A stretch of DNA of 64,000 bases from Thalassospira lohafexi (GTDB lineage: Bacteria > Pseudomonadota > Alphaproteobacteria > Rhodospirillales > Thalassospiraceae). Shown here one piece after another: positions 49,101 to 57,447 of the stretch (position 1 is the stretch's first letter; each line of letters starts with the position of its first letter). The stretch spans positions 124,001 through 188,000 of the forward strand of contig NZ_NXGX01000005.1 in assembly GCF_002844275.1 (NCBI RefSeq), read 5' to 3'. The position numbers and the translations under genes are program-made. The notes beneath the pieces were generated by a model. That model was not told the origin of the DNA, ran no database searches, and worked only from the letters and a program-made list of their open reading frames with translations.

Positions 49101-49638
49101 CTTTGAGGCCGGGTACCGTTTGGCGCAAGCAGGCGTTGATGTGCGCAGCATCAGCCTGCTTGATGCCATCGCCGTCCCCGATTCTGTGCGCGAAATGCTG
49201 CGTAAGGACGAGTCTGAATATCTTGCCGATATCTTTGGCGAACTTGGCATTGTTCAGGCCGAAGACCTGCGCCCCCTGACCCCCGAAGAACGCATCGATT
49301 ATCTGCTTGAACACGGCAAAAAATCCGACCTTCTGCCTCAGGAAGCCGACCGCGATACCATGCGCCGCCTGCTCGCTGTTTTTCAAAACAACGCCCTTGC
49401 GGCCGTGCATTACATTCCGCCGAAAATCGACGACATCGATATCCTGCTGATCCGCCCGGAAACCATTGTCCGCGGTGCACCGTTTATCGAGGGGGATGAT
49501 TTTAATGGCTGGCGCAAATTTACCGCCGAAAACCTGAAACTGTCCATGGTGCCGGGCACACATGGCACCATGATTACGGGCCCCGACATCAGCCATGTCG
49601 CACAGGCCATCCAAGAACAACTCAAACGGACAACCTGA
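46135..49638 (+). CDS. NRPS termination protein: A (with inserted methyltransferase)-T-TE
   Basis: This 1167-residue protein starts right after the stop of the megasynthase, with AAGGGA as ribosome site. It opens with an A domain cut by a SAM methyltransferase: A2 motif (LKSGHAFVPLD) at ~98-109, methyltransferase ~150-430 (WDHLAGDT, GGWKSAFTGQPI, VLEIGCASG with Glu228), A3 (FTSGTTGMPKG) at ~448, A10 (NGKVDKS) at ~790. A carrier (Ser852 in ELGGHS) and a thioesterase (GWSFGG Ser983, His1143 in GTHGTM) follow. The specificity residues I read (DGVDVGAVSK) match no code I know. Together with C5 at the end of the previous protein it forms the last module: it adds an N-methylated residue, then the thioesterase releases the chain, probably as a macrolactone. 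Confidence 0.92.
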   Translation: MKIADFDFDSLETPNPNGETASTASLGSIVAQFATIASEYPNRIAIEDEEDSVSFGLLDRQSNQIANFIVGLKLPDAAMIGVMTGRNRHYIAAILGVLKSGHAFVPLDPNVPLIRRIAIARNAVTPLILADAKHVGDLHQMQWRCDCVKHVMCLDHDAIDSISEMPGSLMSTELWDHLAGDTADNVLAGGWKSAFTGQPIAPTAMDAFGNNARTKVSSLVSKDANVLEIGCASGFTMKHIAPVVGHYVATDLSRRNVERTEALAIHSGMTHVMGRQLAAHDIDVFEEGSFDLIILNSVIENFPGFGYLRQVLAKAAKLLAPGGAIYLGNIWDADRRDAYLRDLAQFASDNVGMGYDTRLDFLEDLFVPEAFLTDWAFEHGGFKVTRSAIDAPGFDPAPYTFDLVLSPDNDVTSSSGTRMRHDLSSLTAISDDAPAVSTNTSDLAYVLFTSGTTGMPKGVMIEHGSVVNLAQSVLETQLKLIGADNSDTCLNLTCVAPFAFDGSVVQIFAALLHGHSLHIPSLETRTDPEALQGFIADHKIDQLDATPSLFFLLVNHWQQTGQSCPAQMVVLGGEPVASDLVERFFALPGHGNIKLVNAYGPTECCVSAAQYVMTSNNFRQILPPPIGSPINGVTINICDDKNRPLPDGVPGEILIGGAGVARGYLNDDAQTNQSFITRPDGTRWYRSGDIGRRRNDGEIVFVGREDGQVKVRGNRVELAEIENTITKHPLVRHATVILHKAVGQGAENIVAYLTTDAGFDIASCRIQLEQSLPPYMVPGYIICLDQIPLTSNGKVDKSKLPAPSTTQSTVADKPKAPLQSDLERTVAALMGDVLDCSVDDANADFFELGGHSVLAVQFLSKLTQSVDVKIPLSDLFAGATVGRIAARIEGRLRDDKAKNPIVSVNPEGKDIPMVCFHPVGGNILCYQELARALGPQQPVYMVESRGLDEGQGLNATVEEMVASYLPAIREAVPTGPIRVTGWSFGGLLAFEAGYRLAQAGVDVRSISLLDAIAVPDSVREMLRKDESEYLADIFGELGIVQAEDLRPLTPEERIDYLLEHGKKSDLLPQEADRDTMRRLLAVFQNNALAAVHYIPPKIDDIDILLIRPETIVRGAPFIEGDDFNGWRKFTAENLKLSMVPGTHGTMITGPDISHVAQAIQEQLKRTT

Positions 49639-49714
49639 ATGGTTTAATCACACTTCAACCAAAAACAATCAAAGCCTAGCTCCGCTGTTCAAAGCTCCCG
49701 GTATTACCGGAAAC

Positions 49715-50491
49715 TTACCGCCAGCTTGGACCAGAACCTTCAAACTCGGTCCGGGCGGGCATGGTCAGGGCAAGCCAGGCTTTTGCCCCCGGCCAGACAT
49801 GGGTTTGATACTGCCCAAAGTTTTCATATCGCAGTATGAAACAGGCGTCCTTCTGCGTAATCTCTGATGGCGTATAAAGAGCAAGCGGGCTCATCATCGC
49901 GGTCGTCAATGTCTTTGCCAGACTTTCCCGCGCCACCCAAAGCAAACTGGCCGCCTGAAAATCGGATAAGGCTAGTCTGTCACACTGCGAACGGGTTTTC
50001 TGGTCAAGTCCCGCAAGTACGGGCCCAACATCCTCTTGTGACGGTACATCAACATCAATCCCCATCGGATGGGCACGATGAAAAATCAGTGCCGCGCCAT
50101 AGCTTTGCGAATGTGAAATTGATACGCCCAGTTGCGCGATATCACATTTCCCACTTTCACTGATCATTATTGGTTGATCAAATACGCCGTTTTCCACCGA
50201 AACATCGGATGGATCTAAATCCGGACAATAGTGCTGTAACGCCAGCTTGGCGGCCAACCGACCTGCCACAAAGCTATCGCGGCGGCGGGCATGTTTAAAA
50301 CCTTCAAGCCGATCTGTTTCGCGCATGTGAAAAGATGACGTGATCAACCCGGCCCGATCTTCTGGCGTCAACACGTCAAGATCAACCACCGCGAGCGTCG
50401 CACGCAGGATTTTATCCGCGTCAAAGCTGCCCGACTGTGTGGGGCGCAGCAGGTCAAACGATTGCAGTTTCACGGCATCAGACGCAGTCAC
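49715..50491 (-). CDS. 4'-phosphopantetheinyl transferase, Sfp/EntD-like
   Basis: The 258-residue protein has DSFVAGRLAAKLAL, GVSISHSQSYGAALI, the metal site GIDVDV and the WVARESLAKTL block that together define Sfp-type transferases. It converts apo to holo carrier domains, and the eight carriers of the adjacent NRPS-PKS are the obvious targets. It converges on the NRPS with 76 bases between the stops. Its sequence and length differ from the compact transferase at 7640, so each carrier system in the window seems to have its own activating enzyme. Confidence 0.88.
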   Translation of the reverse strand: MTASDAVKLQSFDLLRPTQSGSFDADKILRATLAVVDLDVLTPEDRAGLITSSFHMRETDRLEGFKHARRRDSFVAGRLAAKLALQHYCPDLDPSDVSVENGVFDQPIMISESGKCDIAQLGVSISHSQSYGAALIFHRAHPMGIDVDVPSQEDVGPVLAGLDQKTRSQCDRLALSDFQAASLLWVARESLAKTLTTAMMSPLALYTPSEITQKDACFILRYENFGQYQTHVWPGAKAWLALTMPARTEFEGSGPSWR

Positions 50492-50544
50492 GTCGCGGCC
50501 TCATCATAGCAGGGCGGGTAGATGGGGCAAAATACCCTGCCCCA

Positions 50545-50583
50545 CAAACAAAAGGAATGCCCAAAACATGCTTTGGGCATTCC
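50545..50583 (-). terminator. Rho-independent terminator for the DUF697/SPFH group
   Basis: A 12-bp perfect stem (50554-50565 with 50572-50583) with a 6-base loop is followed, reading on the minus strand, by a T-rich tract (complement of 50545-50553). It lies just after the DUF697-like gene at 50619. A second, smaller stem (50523-50528 with 50539-50544) lies beyond it. Confidence 0.8.
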
Positions 50584-50618
50584 AGAAAAGATATCGGCAA
50601 TCTGGTCCGAAAACCCGA

Positions 50619-51185
50619 TTACGCTTTGGCTGTCGACGCATTGCCAGCAGGTTTTGCTGTCGTCTTACTGCCGCCCTTAACAAATTCCGACGCTTTGCGC
50701 TTGCCTTCGGCAAACTCGTCCTTGAATTTTTCAGACGCTTCATCCGCGTCAAAGTCGGCAACCGTCCCGCCCTTGGCAAAGTGCCATGCAAAGACACGCC
50801 CCAGCCCATAGGTGCAGGCCGCGGCAAAGGTCGGCATCGCCACAACACCAAAGATCGTCCCGACAACCGGAACACGACGGATCAGGCGCGCCGTCGCATA
50901 GCCGACACCCGTAACCGGCAATACCGTTGCCACCAGTGTTGCGATCGAACTTTTAATCGCATTTTCCGAGAACGGCACACCATAAGCATCACACAGTTTC
51001 GCAACCATGCGAAGCTGGATGGTGCTGCTTGCTGCCATCTCAAGGAAAGGAATTGGAACAAGCCCGCCAACCGCCGCATAGGCAGCATGGCGATGAATGC
51101 ACCCACGCACGACAGCGCGGAGCTCAGCTTCTTCTTCTACGGCAACTTCTTCAGTCTCGTCGACTTTATCTGCTTCGCTCATCAT
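50619..51185 (-). CDS. DUF697-like membrane-associated protein 1
   Basis: The 188-residue protein has an acidic N-terminus, then two hydrophobic stretches (AAYAAVGGLVPIPFLEMAASSTIQ-like region near 40-65 and 85-150) with the LVPIPFLE and ATYGLGRVF-like features of DUF697. It ends in a Lys/Ala-rich tail. DUF697 proteins (YcjF-like) are poorly characterised and often accompany membrane stress or GTPase genes. It is related to the gene at 52933 (shared PIPxL, YALGRVF, HxAxGGTxxDFD), so the pair arose by duplication. A terminator follows directly. Confidence 0.75.
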   Translation of the reverse strand: MMSEADKVDETEEVAVEEEAELRAVVRGCIHRHAAYAAVGGLVPIPFLEMAASSTIQLRMVAKLCDAYGVPFSENAIKSSIATLVATVLPVTGVGYATARLIRRVPVVGTIFGVVAMPTFAAACTYGLGRVFAWHFAKGGTVADFDADEASEKFKDEFAEGKRKASEFVKGGSKTTAKPAGNASTAKA

Positions 51186-51288
51186 GGCCTCTTTGCAATT
51201 ATCTGTTGGCTGGCAAGGTTACAAAACGAATACCTAATTTATCCGCAGCTTAACCCAACTTACGGTTTATCGCAATAAACAGAAGTTG

Positions 51289-52647
51289 TTACTGTTTTAA
51301 GTCCGATTTCATTTCCGGCACGGCTGCGGGCTCGCGCCCGGCCGGTGCCTCGGCACGTGATCCACTTGGATCGTAAACCGGGGCGATGGACTCCATCACC
51401 TTTTGCATCGTGCCCGGTGCGGTTGCTTCTTCAACATCTGGTGTTGCCGAACCGGCTTTCGGTGCATCCGGTTTCATCGCCGGTGTCGGCTGGCCGCCCG
51501 GGGCATTCGGATTTTGTGGTTTGGCCTGGCTTGATGACGGCCCCTTGCCATCAGGGTCACGAAGCCCAGGTGAAATGGCATTCTGCGGCGAGATTTCAGT
51601 ACCGCGTGCGTTAAAGTCATTCGCCGACGGCAATGTTTCCTGCCGATCCCCGGTCAACTCGGCACCGGGTTCCTCAGACTCCCGCGACGCCCCCGGCGCA
51701 TCGGCTGTATTCAAAATCACCGGAAGCCCGTCTCGACCCCCGATAATAATCGTCTTGCTGTTGCGCGACGTCGCCAGCGACATGGTCGCTTCAATCCCGC
51801 GCAGACGCAGATATTCCTCGGTAATCGTTTTGGCGACAATATCCTGGAATTCACGGATACCTTCGGCCTCGATCTTCTTGCGCTGCTTTTCTTTTTCTTC
51901 GCGTGCCAGACGGAAATCATATTCCAGCATCGCCTGATATTGTTCGGCCTTGCGTTCAATCGCATCGGCAACACGCTGCGGAAGCTTGACCGACCGGATC
52001 AGAACATCTTCAACCGTGACCAACCGCCCCTGAAAACTCTGATTAACCAGGGATGAGCCAAGCTGATTGACCATCCGTTCAAGGATCTCCGCCTGAATGA
52101 ACGCACGGGTTTCGGTATAAAGCTGTTCAGGGGTGTAACGTGAAATCAACTCACGCGCATGCGATCCGATTTCCGGGTAAACAAGAACTTCCGGGTAATC
52201 TGGCCCCACAAGTTTATGCAGCATCCCGGCCGCTTCACGGTTAATGCGATAACGCACCGCAATGTCGACTTCCATCGACAAACCGTTGGACGAAATGGTG
52301 TCATAGACGCGCGCCTGATTTTGCAAACGTGCATCGTAAATAAACATTTTATCCCACGGGAAGATCAGCTGAACGCCTTCGCCGTAGCTCCGTTCGACAA
52401 CTGTTCCGCCAAAGAATCGATACCACATGACCCCGACATGCCCCGACGGGATGGTGATAAAGATCTGCGGCGCCAGCGCGATCATCCCAATCAGGACGAA
52501 AAAGATCGTGATCAGAAAACTGGTCTGATAGCGCTTTACAACGCTTTGCAACCCATAAACGATCCGCCCGGCAATCCCGCGTGGACGCCCGTCGTCGTCG
52601 TCCCCTCTATCGGGACCGCTTGCGGACATTGTGGTGCCATCAACCAT
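51289..52647 (-). CDS. SPFH/prohibitin-family membrane protein
   Basis: The 452-residue protein has a charged N-terminus and one transmembrane helix (residues ~45-67). A prohibitin/HflK-type SPFH domain follows (residues ~75-270: IPSGHVGVMWYRF, VQLIFPWDKMFIYDARLQ, SMEVDIAVRYRIN). Next is a charged coiled-coil rich in Glu/Lys/Arg (~250-290: LAREEKEKQRKKIEAEG), and a Pro/Gly-rich disordered tail. Such proteins form ring- or cage-like membrane scaffolds. It sits in a minus-strand group with a small membrane protein and two DUF697-like proteins. The first ATG has GAG upstream; a second ATG six codons on is possible. Confidence 0.85.
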   Translation of the reverse strand: MVDGTTMSASGPDRGDDDDGRPRGIAGRIVYGLQSVVKRYQTSFLITIFFVLIGMIALAPQIFITIPSGHVGVMWYRFFGGTVVERSYGEGVQLIFPWDKMFIYDARLQNQARVYDTISSNGLSMEVDIAVRYRINREAAGMLHKLVGPDYPEVLVYPEIGSHARELISRYTPEQLYTETRAFIQAEILERMVNQLGSSLVNQSFQGRLVTVEDVLIRSVKLPQRVADAIERKAEQYQAMLEYDFRLAREEKEKQRKKIEAEGIREFQDIVAKTITEEYLRLRGIEATMSLATSRNSKTIIIGGRDGLPVILNTADAPGASRESEEPGAELTGDRQETLPSANDFNARGTEISPQNAISPGLRDPDGKGPSSSQAKPQNPNAPGGQPTPAMKPDAPKAGSATPDVEEATAPGTMQKVMESIAPVYDPSGSRAEAPAGREPAAVPEMKSDLKQ

Positions 52648-52693
52648 TCGTTATCTCGTTCTCGTATGCTTTTTCTGAAAAGTCGATTGCACG

Positions 52694-52891
52694 TCAGTAG
52701 TCTTCGATATCTTTGATTTTTTCGCGAACTTCGCGCGACGGACGGGCGACAAGCTGCACCAAAAAGTCCCCAATCGGCGTAATCACAACCGCCAGGATGA
52801 AATGCCCCAGAAACCCGAACGAGGTTTTACGCCCCAAAAGACCGCAAACGATCGCGGCAAGTAAATAAAGTATGATAATCATTAATTGCAT
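52694..52891 (-). CDS. Small two-helix membrane protein
   Basis: The 65-residue protein has two hydrophobic segments (residues 2-20 and 27-48, separated by GRKTSFG) and a short charged tail (REVREKIKDIEDY). It lies between the SPFH gene and the second DUF697-like gene, 46 and 41 bases away. Composition and position support a real gene. No family was recognised; it may be a membrane partner of the SPFH scaffold. Confidence 0.7.
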   Translation of the reverse strand: MQLMIIILYLLAAIVCGLLGRKTSFGFLGHFILAVVITPIGDFLVQLVARPSREVREKIKDIEDY

Positions 52892-52932
52892 AACTTTGGA
52901 TTCCGACGCCCGAGTTTACCCTGCTGGATCGA

Positions 52933-53439
52933 TCATGCCGCTTTCGCGTCTTTAACGACCGTGAAGCCTTCTTTGAATTTTTCTTTAAAGTATGGCTCTG
53001 CCTGTTTCGGATCGAAATCCTTCAAGGTCCCGCCTGCCGCATAATGCATCACAAAAACACGGCCCAGCGCATAGGTAAATGCCGCATTGAAACCCGGCAT
53101 GGTCAGAATGCTCAAGGACGTACCAAGCACCGGCAAGGCCTTGGACAACCCGGAAAAAATACCCGTCGCCAAAAACGATTTACCTAAAACACCACCGGTA
53201 ATACTGGTCATCATCGTCGCGATGACAGCCTGTCCACTGCTCTTGCGAAAATCGACATTATAAAGACTGCTCAGTTCCGCCAGCATTTTAAGCTGCACGG
53301 CAACCACCGCGGTCGAGTCCAGAACGGGAATGGGAATAAGGCCGGTGCCCGCAGCCCAAAGCATATTACGCCGAACAATGCCGCCAGCAAGCCGCTTCTG
53401 CTTGTTGCGCTTCAACTGTTCTAACCGTGCATTGCCCAT
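52933..53439 (-). CDS. DUF697-like membrane-associated protein 2
   Basis: The 168-residue protein has a basic N-terminus, then LWAAGTGLIPIPVLDSTAVV, a hydrophobic middle and FTYALGRVFVMHYAAGGTLKDFD, all shared with the protein at 50619. GGGGGTGAT precedes the ATG. It is the first gene of the minus-strand group (this, small membrane protein, SPFH protein, DUF697-like 1) and is divergent from the sensor operon at 53631. Confidence 0.75.
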   Translation of the reverse strand: MGNARLEQLKRNKQKRLAGGIVRRNMLWAAGTGLIPIPVLDSTAVVAVQLKMLAELSSLYNVDFRKSSGQAVIATMMTSITGGVLGKSFLATGIFSGLSKALPVLGTSLSILTMPGFNAAFTYALGRVFVMHYAAGGTLKDFDPKQAEPYFKEKFKEGFTVVKDAKAA

Positions 53440-53630
53440 ATCACCCCCCGGTTTTGTTAAGTACCTAAAGCATAAACGCTAAATTTTCACACTGCAAACC
53501 GATTCAGGGGCTTATACGCACTTGACCGCAGCACTTAGGCAACCGACGATAGCCTTTTAAGACTAAAACGCCTGCCACAAAGGACCATAATGTTGGATTG
53601 CCCTTTTCGCGCTTTCGCAGGAGCATTGTA

Positions 53631-54416
53631 GTGAGCCTGGCAACAAAGATCGGTGTTGCACTTTTTCTCGTGCTGGCAGCTGCACTTGGCATGACAACCG
53701 TGCTGAACTACCTGCGCTTTGATCAAACGCTAAGAACCTTGGTCACACAGCGGATCAACGTCGTCAGCAATGAAACCAGTCAGGACCTCCTGGCCGGGAT
53801 TGATCTGGGGCTGCGTCTGGAAAATATGGAAAACCTTGGTGCGATTCTGGATCGCCGCCTTGGCATGTCGCGCGAAGTCACCCACATCGCTGTACAGAAC
53901 TGTCAGGGAACGATCATCACCCAGACAGCTTCCGATACGGCCACCAAGACCGCCCAAGGTGCCGGTACCACGGCAGCACCGCCGGACGCACAGGACAAAA
54001 CATCATGGACTCGCTTTACCGATCAGGGCGTCATCGCCGTGACACCCCTGCGCGATAGTCTGGGCCAATGTGCCGGTATGCTGGTAATTACCGCCGACAG
54101 CGGCGAATATTTCCGTAAACTCGATGGCGCCTTTACCGAAATGTGGAAATCGGCCGCGATCGGGATGCTCGCCATCATTCCGGTTCTGGGCCTTCTGGTG
54201 GTTTTAATGCGCCGCCGCCACCGGGTATTTTCCGAACTCCACGAAGACATCGAACGCGCCCTCGCCGGTCAGGCCGGCACCAGCACCGCCCATGACAAGG
54301 ATGTTCTTACCGAAAGCGAGATGGACCTGATCGCGCTGTATCGTGAAATCCGCGATCAGTTGCCAAATGATGATCCCCAGACAGATCGCGATACATCGGT
54401 GGAGAAATCCACATGA
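53631..54416 (+). CDS. Membrane protein with periplasmic sensor-like domain
   Basis: The 261-residue protein has a transmembrane helix at residues ~5-25 and another at ~165-190. Between them lies a periplasmic domain of about 140 residues that looks Cache-like (VTHIAVQNCQGTIITQ ... GVIAVTPLRDSLGQCAGMLVITAD). A short cytoplasmic tail ends acidic. No kinase or methyl-accepting domain follows. AGGAG at 53619-53623 fits a GTG start at 53631; an earlier TTG at 53598 would put the ribosome site inside the gene. It overlaps the next gene by 4 bases and probably senses a small molecule together with it. Confidence 0.72.
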   Translation: MSLATKIGVALFLVLAAALGMTTVLNYLRFDQTLRTLVTQRINVVSNETSQDLLAGIDLGLRLENMENLGAILDRRLGMSREVTHIAVQNCQGTIITQTASDTATKTAQGAGTTAAPPDAQDKTSWTRFTDQGVIAVTPLRDSLGQCAGMLVITADSGEYFRKLDGAFTEMWKSAAIGMLAIIPVLGLLVVLMRRRHRVFSELHEDIERALAGQAGTSTAHDKDVLTESEMDLIALYREIRDQLPNDDPQTDRDTSVEKST

Positions 54417-56437
54417 CCCAGAACACCAAACCAAAATCTCCTCTGCCCGGTGCGGCGAAAACATCTCATCGCCGCATCGTGCCAAAGGGCACGATCTGGA
54501 TTTTACTGCTGTTTAGCACCTTGGCACTATGTGTCGCGCTGATCGGGATTTCATGGCGCGCGGCTGATCTTGCGCGTGCCGACCTGCAATCGGAAATCCG
54601 CGAAAAGGCTGAAATCGAAGCCAGAACACTGGCCGAAAAAATCGAACATGCCTTGGAACTTGGCATCCCGCTCGATGCGATTGTCGGGTTCGAAGACGTC
54701 GTGCACCAACTGCAATCTGGCGATCCGGATCTAAGCTTTGCTGCAATCGTTCACGGACAGGACCTGCTGCATGTCGGCGGCATGGCGCGTGATGCTATCA
54801 AACAGGCACTTGCCAGTGACAGTGATGCCGGCACCGACACACACCCCAGCATCATCACCCGTGTCACGCTTGGTCATGACGCCCACAACGATCATGTCGA
54901 AAATGATCTGGCAATTGTCATTGGTCATGACCGCGCCGCCCTGATGCGCCCTGTCACCGACAATCTGTTTGATATCGCGATCATTTTCATCATCACGCTG
55001 GCACTGTCGTTTGAACTTGTCTTACTGGTTCTGACCGTCAATGTCGCCCTGCCCGCCCGGGTTGCCCGACGGGTTTTGACCAATGTCCGTGAACGTAAAT
55101 TCACAATCCTGCATGGTCAGTCGACACGCGATGAAATCGGCAGTTTCATGGAACATATCAACACCGTGATCAGCCGCACGGCGCAAAAGGTCGGCACCCG
55201 ACCGCACCGGGAACGCGAAGTCAAATTGATCGGCGTGCGCTTGCTGGCCTTCATGTTTGTTCTGGCCGAAGAACTCGCCCGTCCAATCATGCCCGCGTTC
55301 TTTAGTCAGGTTACCGCACCGACCATCGACGGGCAGCTTGGTGCGGGGATCGTCATGGCAACACATCTTCTGATGGTTGCCATTGCCATGCCACTCTGCA
55401 GCCTTTTTCAGGAACGGATCGGGTCGTTGCGCATGTATCTGGCCGGGGCCCTTCTTGCCACCATTGGCCTGTGCGGAACGGCCTTTGCCACCGGTCTTTG
55501 GGATCTGATCCTGTGGCGCGCATTATCGGGCATCGGCTACGCCACAACCTTTGTCGCCTGTCAGTCCTATGTCCTTGATGCGACCAATGACAGCAACCGC
55601 ACACAGGGGACGGCCATGATGGTCAGCGGCATTATGCTTGCCGATATTTGTGGCCCGGCGGTTGGCGGTATTTTTGCGGGTCACTTTGGTGACGCCATCA
55701 CCTTTGTTGCCGGGGCCGCAATGGCCTGTCTGGCGGTTGCATTGGCCTTCTTCCTGATGGACAACACCGTGCGTGGCAAAACATCCCCCCCTGTCCCGAC
55801 ACGCAAAGCCTTCAAGGCCATGCTGGGCAATCGACGACTGCAAGTCTTGGTCCTGTTTGCCGCCGTCCCGGCCAAACTGATCCTCAGCGGGTTTCTTTAT
55901 TACCTGACCCCTTTGATCTTGTTGCAATCAGGTGCCACCACCGCCGAAACCGGGCGTGTGATCATGCTCTATGGTCTTGTTGCCCTTCTGACAGGTTGGG
56001 GGGTCGCGCGTTGGACCGATAGCAAACAAAATGAAATTCGGGCTGTGGGCATTGGCGGCGGACTAACCGCAACCGGCTTGTTGCTGGCAGGCTTCATGCC
56101 ACAATATGCAACCTTTGCCGTCGCAGTTGCCATGCTTGGTCTTGCACAGGCGACCTCAATCCCGGCCCAACTTTCTGCCAGTCTGAAAATCAGTGCCGAT
56201 TTCACCCGCGATCATGGATCGGGCCCGGTGCTTGCCGTTCTGCGACTGGCAGAACGGCTTGGCGGCGCCTTGGGACCGTTGCTGGCCGCTGGATTAACCT
56301 TGTGGGTTGGCACCGATGCCGCCGTCTTGTGTTTCGGGGCGATTGCCGCGGTTGCGGTGATTTTCTTTGAAATCATGTTCGGTCACGTGCCCGCAGATCA
56401 AAAAACCAAACCCTCCGTGCAGGAGGACGCACCATGA
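54413..56437 (+). CDS. MFS transporter with N-terminal periplasmic sensor and HAMP-like linker
   Basis: Residues 28-50 form a transmembrane helix, ~50-185 a periplasmic domain, ~185-215 a second helix, and ~215-275 a HAMP-like segment (ARRVLTNVRERKFTI ... STRDEIGSFMEHINTVISR). From ~285 to 655 runs a twelve-helix major-facilitator transporter (SLFQERIGSLRMYLAG is the loop 2-3 motif; ALSGIGYATTFVACQSYV). The sensory half belongs to chemoreceptor or kinase architecture, so this looks like a transporter gated by, or reporting, a periplasmic signal. It overlaps both neighbours by 4 bases. The substrate is unknown. Confidence 0.82.
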   Translation: MTQNTKPKSPLPGAAKTSHRRIVPKGTIWILLLFSTLALCVALIGISWRAADLARADLQSEIREKAEIEARTLAEKIEHALELGIPLDAIVGFEDVVHQLQSGDPDLSFAAIVHGQDLLHVGGMARDAIKQALASDSDAGTDTHPSIITRVTLGHDAHNDHVENDLAIVIGHDRAALMRPVTDNLFDIAIIFIITLALSFELVLLVLTVNVALPARVARRVLTNVRERKFTILHGQSTRDEIGSFMEHINTVISRTAQKVGTRPHREREVKLIGVRLLAFMFVLAEELARPIMPAFFSQVTAPTIDGQLGAGIVMATHLLMVAIAMPLCSLFQERIGSLRMYLAGALLATIGLCGTAFATGLWDLILWRALSGIGYATTFVACQSYVLDATNDSNRTQGTAMMVSGIMLADICGPAVGGIFAGHFGDAITFVAGAAMACLAVALAFFLMDNTVRGKTSPPVPTRKAFKAMLGNRRLQVLVLFAAVPAKLILSGFLYYLTPLILLQSGATTAETGRVIMLYGLVALLTGWGVARWTDSKQNEIRAVGIGGGLTATGLLLAGFMPQYATFAVAVAMLGLAQATSIPAQLSASLKISADFTRDHGSGPVLAVLRLAERLGGALGPLLAAGLTLWVGTDAAVLCFGAIAAVAVIFFEIMFGHVPADQKTKPSVQEDAP

Positions 56438-57447
56438 CCCATCTGATCCATTTTTTGCGTATTCTCACCGTGCTTGTGCTGGCCGTCACGTTTTCCACGA
56501 CCAGTGTTTTGGCGCAAACCAACAGCCCCGATCCGTTGAAAATTGCAATGATCCTTTGGCGCGGCGAAACACGGGTCGAAAACGGTTTTCGGGGCTTTTT
56601 TGCCGACCGCGGCATTCCTGTCGATCTTCAGATTTATGATGTTGAACGCGATCTTTCCCGCATCCCGGGCATCATCGCCACCTTACGCAAAAACCCGCCT
56701 GATCTTGTCTATACCTGGGGTACCGGGATCACATCCAACGTTGTTGGCAAATATAATCAGGTCGATCCCGATAAAAACATCACCGATCTTCCCGTGGTGT
56801 TTGTCATGGTGTCATCTCCTTGGAAAACGGGCATTGCCGCGCCGCCCGGACAATCGCGCCCCAACATCACCGGGGCCACCCACATTGCCCCGCTGCCTGC
56901 ACAAATTCAGGCCATCCGCGCATATCGCCCGATGAACAAACTGGGGGTTGTCTATAATAACGGTGAAGACAACTCGGTTTCCAACGTCGAAGAACTGACC
57001 GCACTTGGGGCCGAAATGGGGTTTGACGTTCTTGCCGCCCCGCTTGGCCAAAACGGCGATCCGTCGTCAAGTGACATCGCGCCCGCCGTTGCCGATCTTG
57101 CCAAACGCGGTGCGGATATCCTCTATATTGGACCCGACAACTTTATTGGCACGTACCGCGACGCCCTGACCGATGCGGGCTTTGATAACGGTCTGGCCGC
57201 CTTTAGTGCCACGGAACTTGAAGTCCGCGACGGTCAGGCAATGCTGGGTCTGGTCAGCCGCTATGAACTTGTCGGACGGTTAGCCGCAAGCAAGGTCGAA
57301 GACATCCTGATCAATGGCCTTTCACCGGCAGATATTCCCATTGAAACACTTGACCGGTTTTCTTATCTGATCCGGCTGTCGTCGGCGCGCAGGCTGGAAC
57401 TCTATCCACCCCTTTCGTTGCTTGATTACGCTGAAATTATCAAATGA
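56434..57447 (+). CDS. ABC-type periplasmic substrate-binding protein (PF04392 type)
   Basis: The 337-residue protein has a signal peptide (cleavage near VLAQ) and a type I periplasmic binding fold of the ABC_sub_bind family (IAMILWRGETRVENGFR, NPPDLVYTWGTG, ADILYIGPDNFIG). Such proteins usually come with an ABC permease and ATPase, which are absent here. Instead it is coupled by overlaps to the sensor-MFS gene before it and the GNAT gene after it. It may deliver a ligand to the sensor domains instead of an ABC pump. The ligand is unknown; some relatives bind aromatic amino acids. Confidence 0.82.
   Translation: MTHLIHFLRILTVLVLAVTFSTTSVLAQTNSPDPLKIAMILWRGETRVENGFRGFFADRGIPVDLQIYDVERDLSRIPGIIATLRKNPPDLVYTWGTGITSNVVGKYNQVDPDKNITDLPVVFVMVSSPWKTGIAAPPGQSRPNITGATHIAPLPAQIQAIRAYRPMNKLGVVYNNGEDNSVSNVEELTALGAEMGFDVLAAPLGQNGDPSSSDIAPAVADLAKRGADILYIGPDNFIGTYRDALTDAGFDNGLAAFSATELEVRDGQAMLGLVSRYELVGRLAASKVEDILINGLSPADIPIETLDRFSYLIRLSSARRLELYPPLSLLDYAEIIK

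Noticed and set aside
49690-49712. Short palindrome (CCGGTA...TACCGG) between the NRPS stop and the convergent transferase
   Set aside because: The stem is only 5-6 bp with no T-run on either strand; too weak to call a terminator.
50340-51278. 312-codon plus-strand frame across the second phosphopantetheinyl transferase and DUF697-like gene
   Set aside because: It spans a terminator and two well-supported minus-strand genes and is rich in Arg/Cys/His, typical of an antisense shadow.
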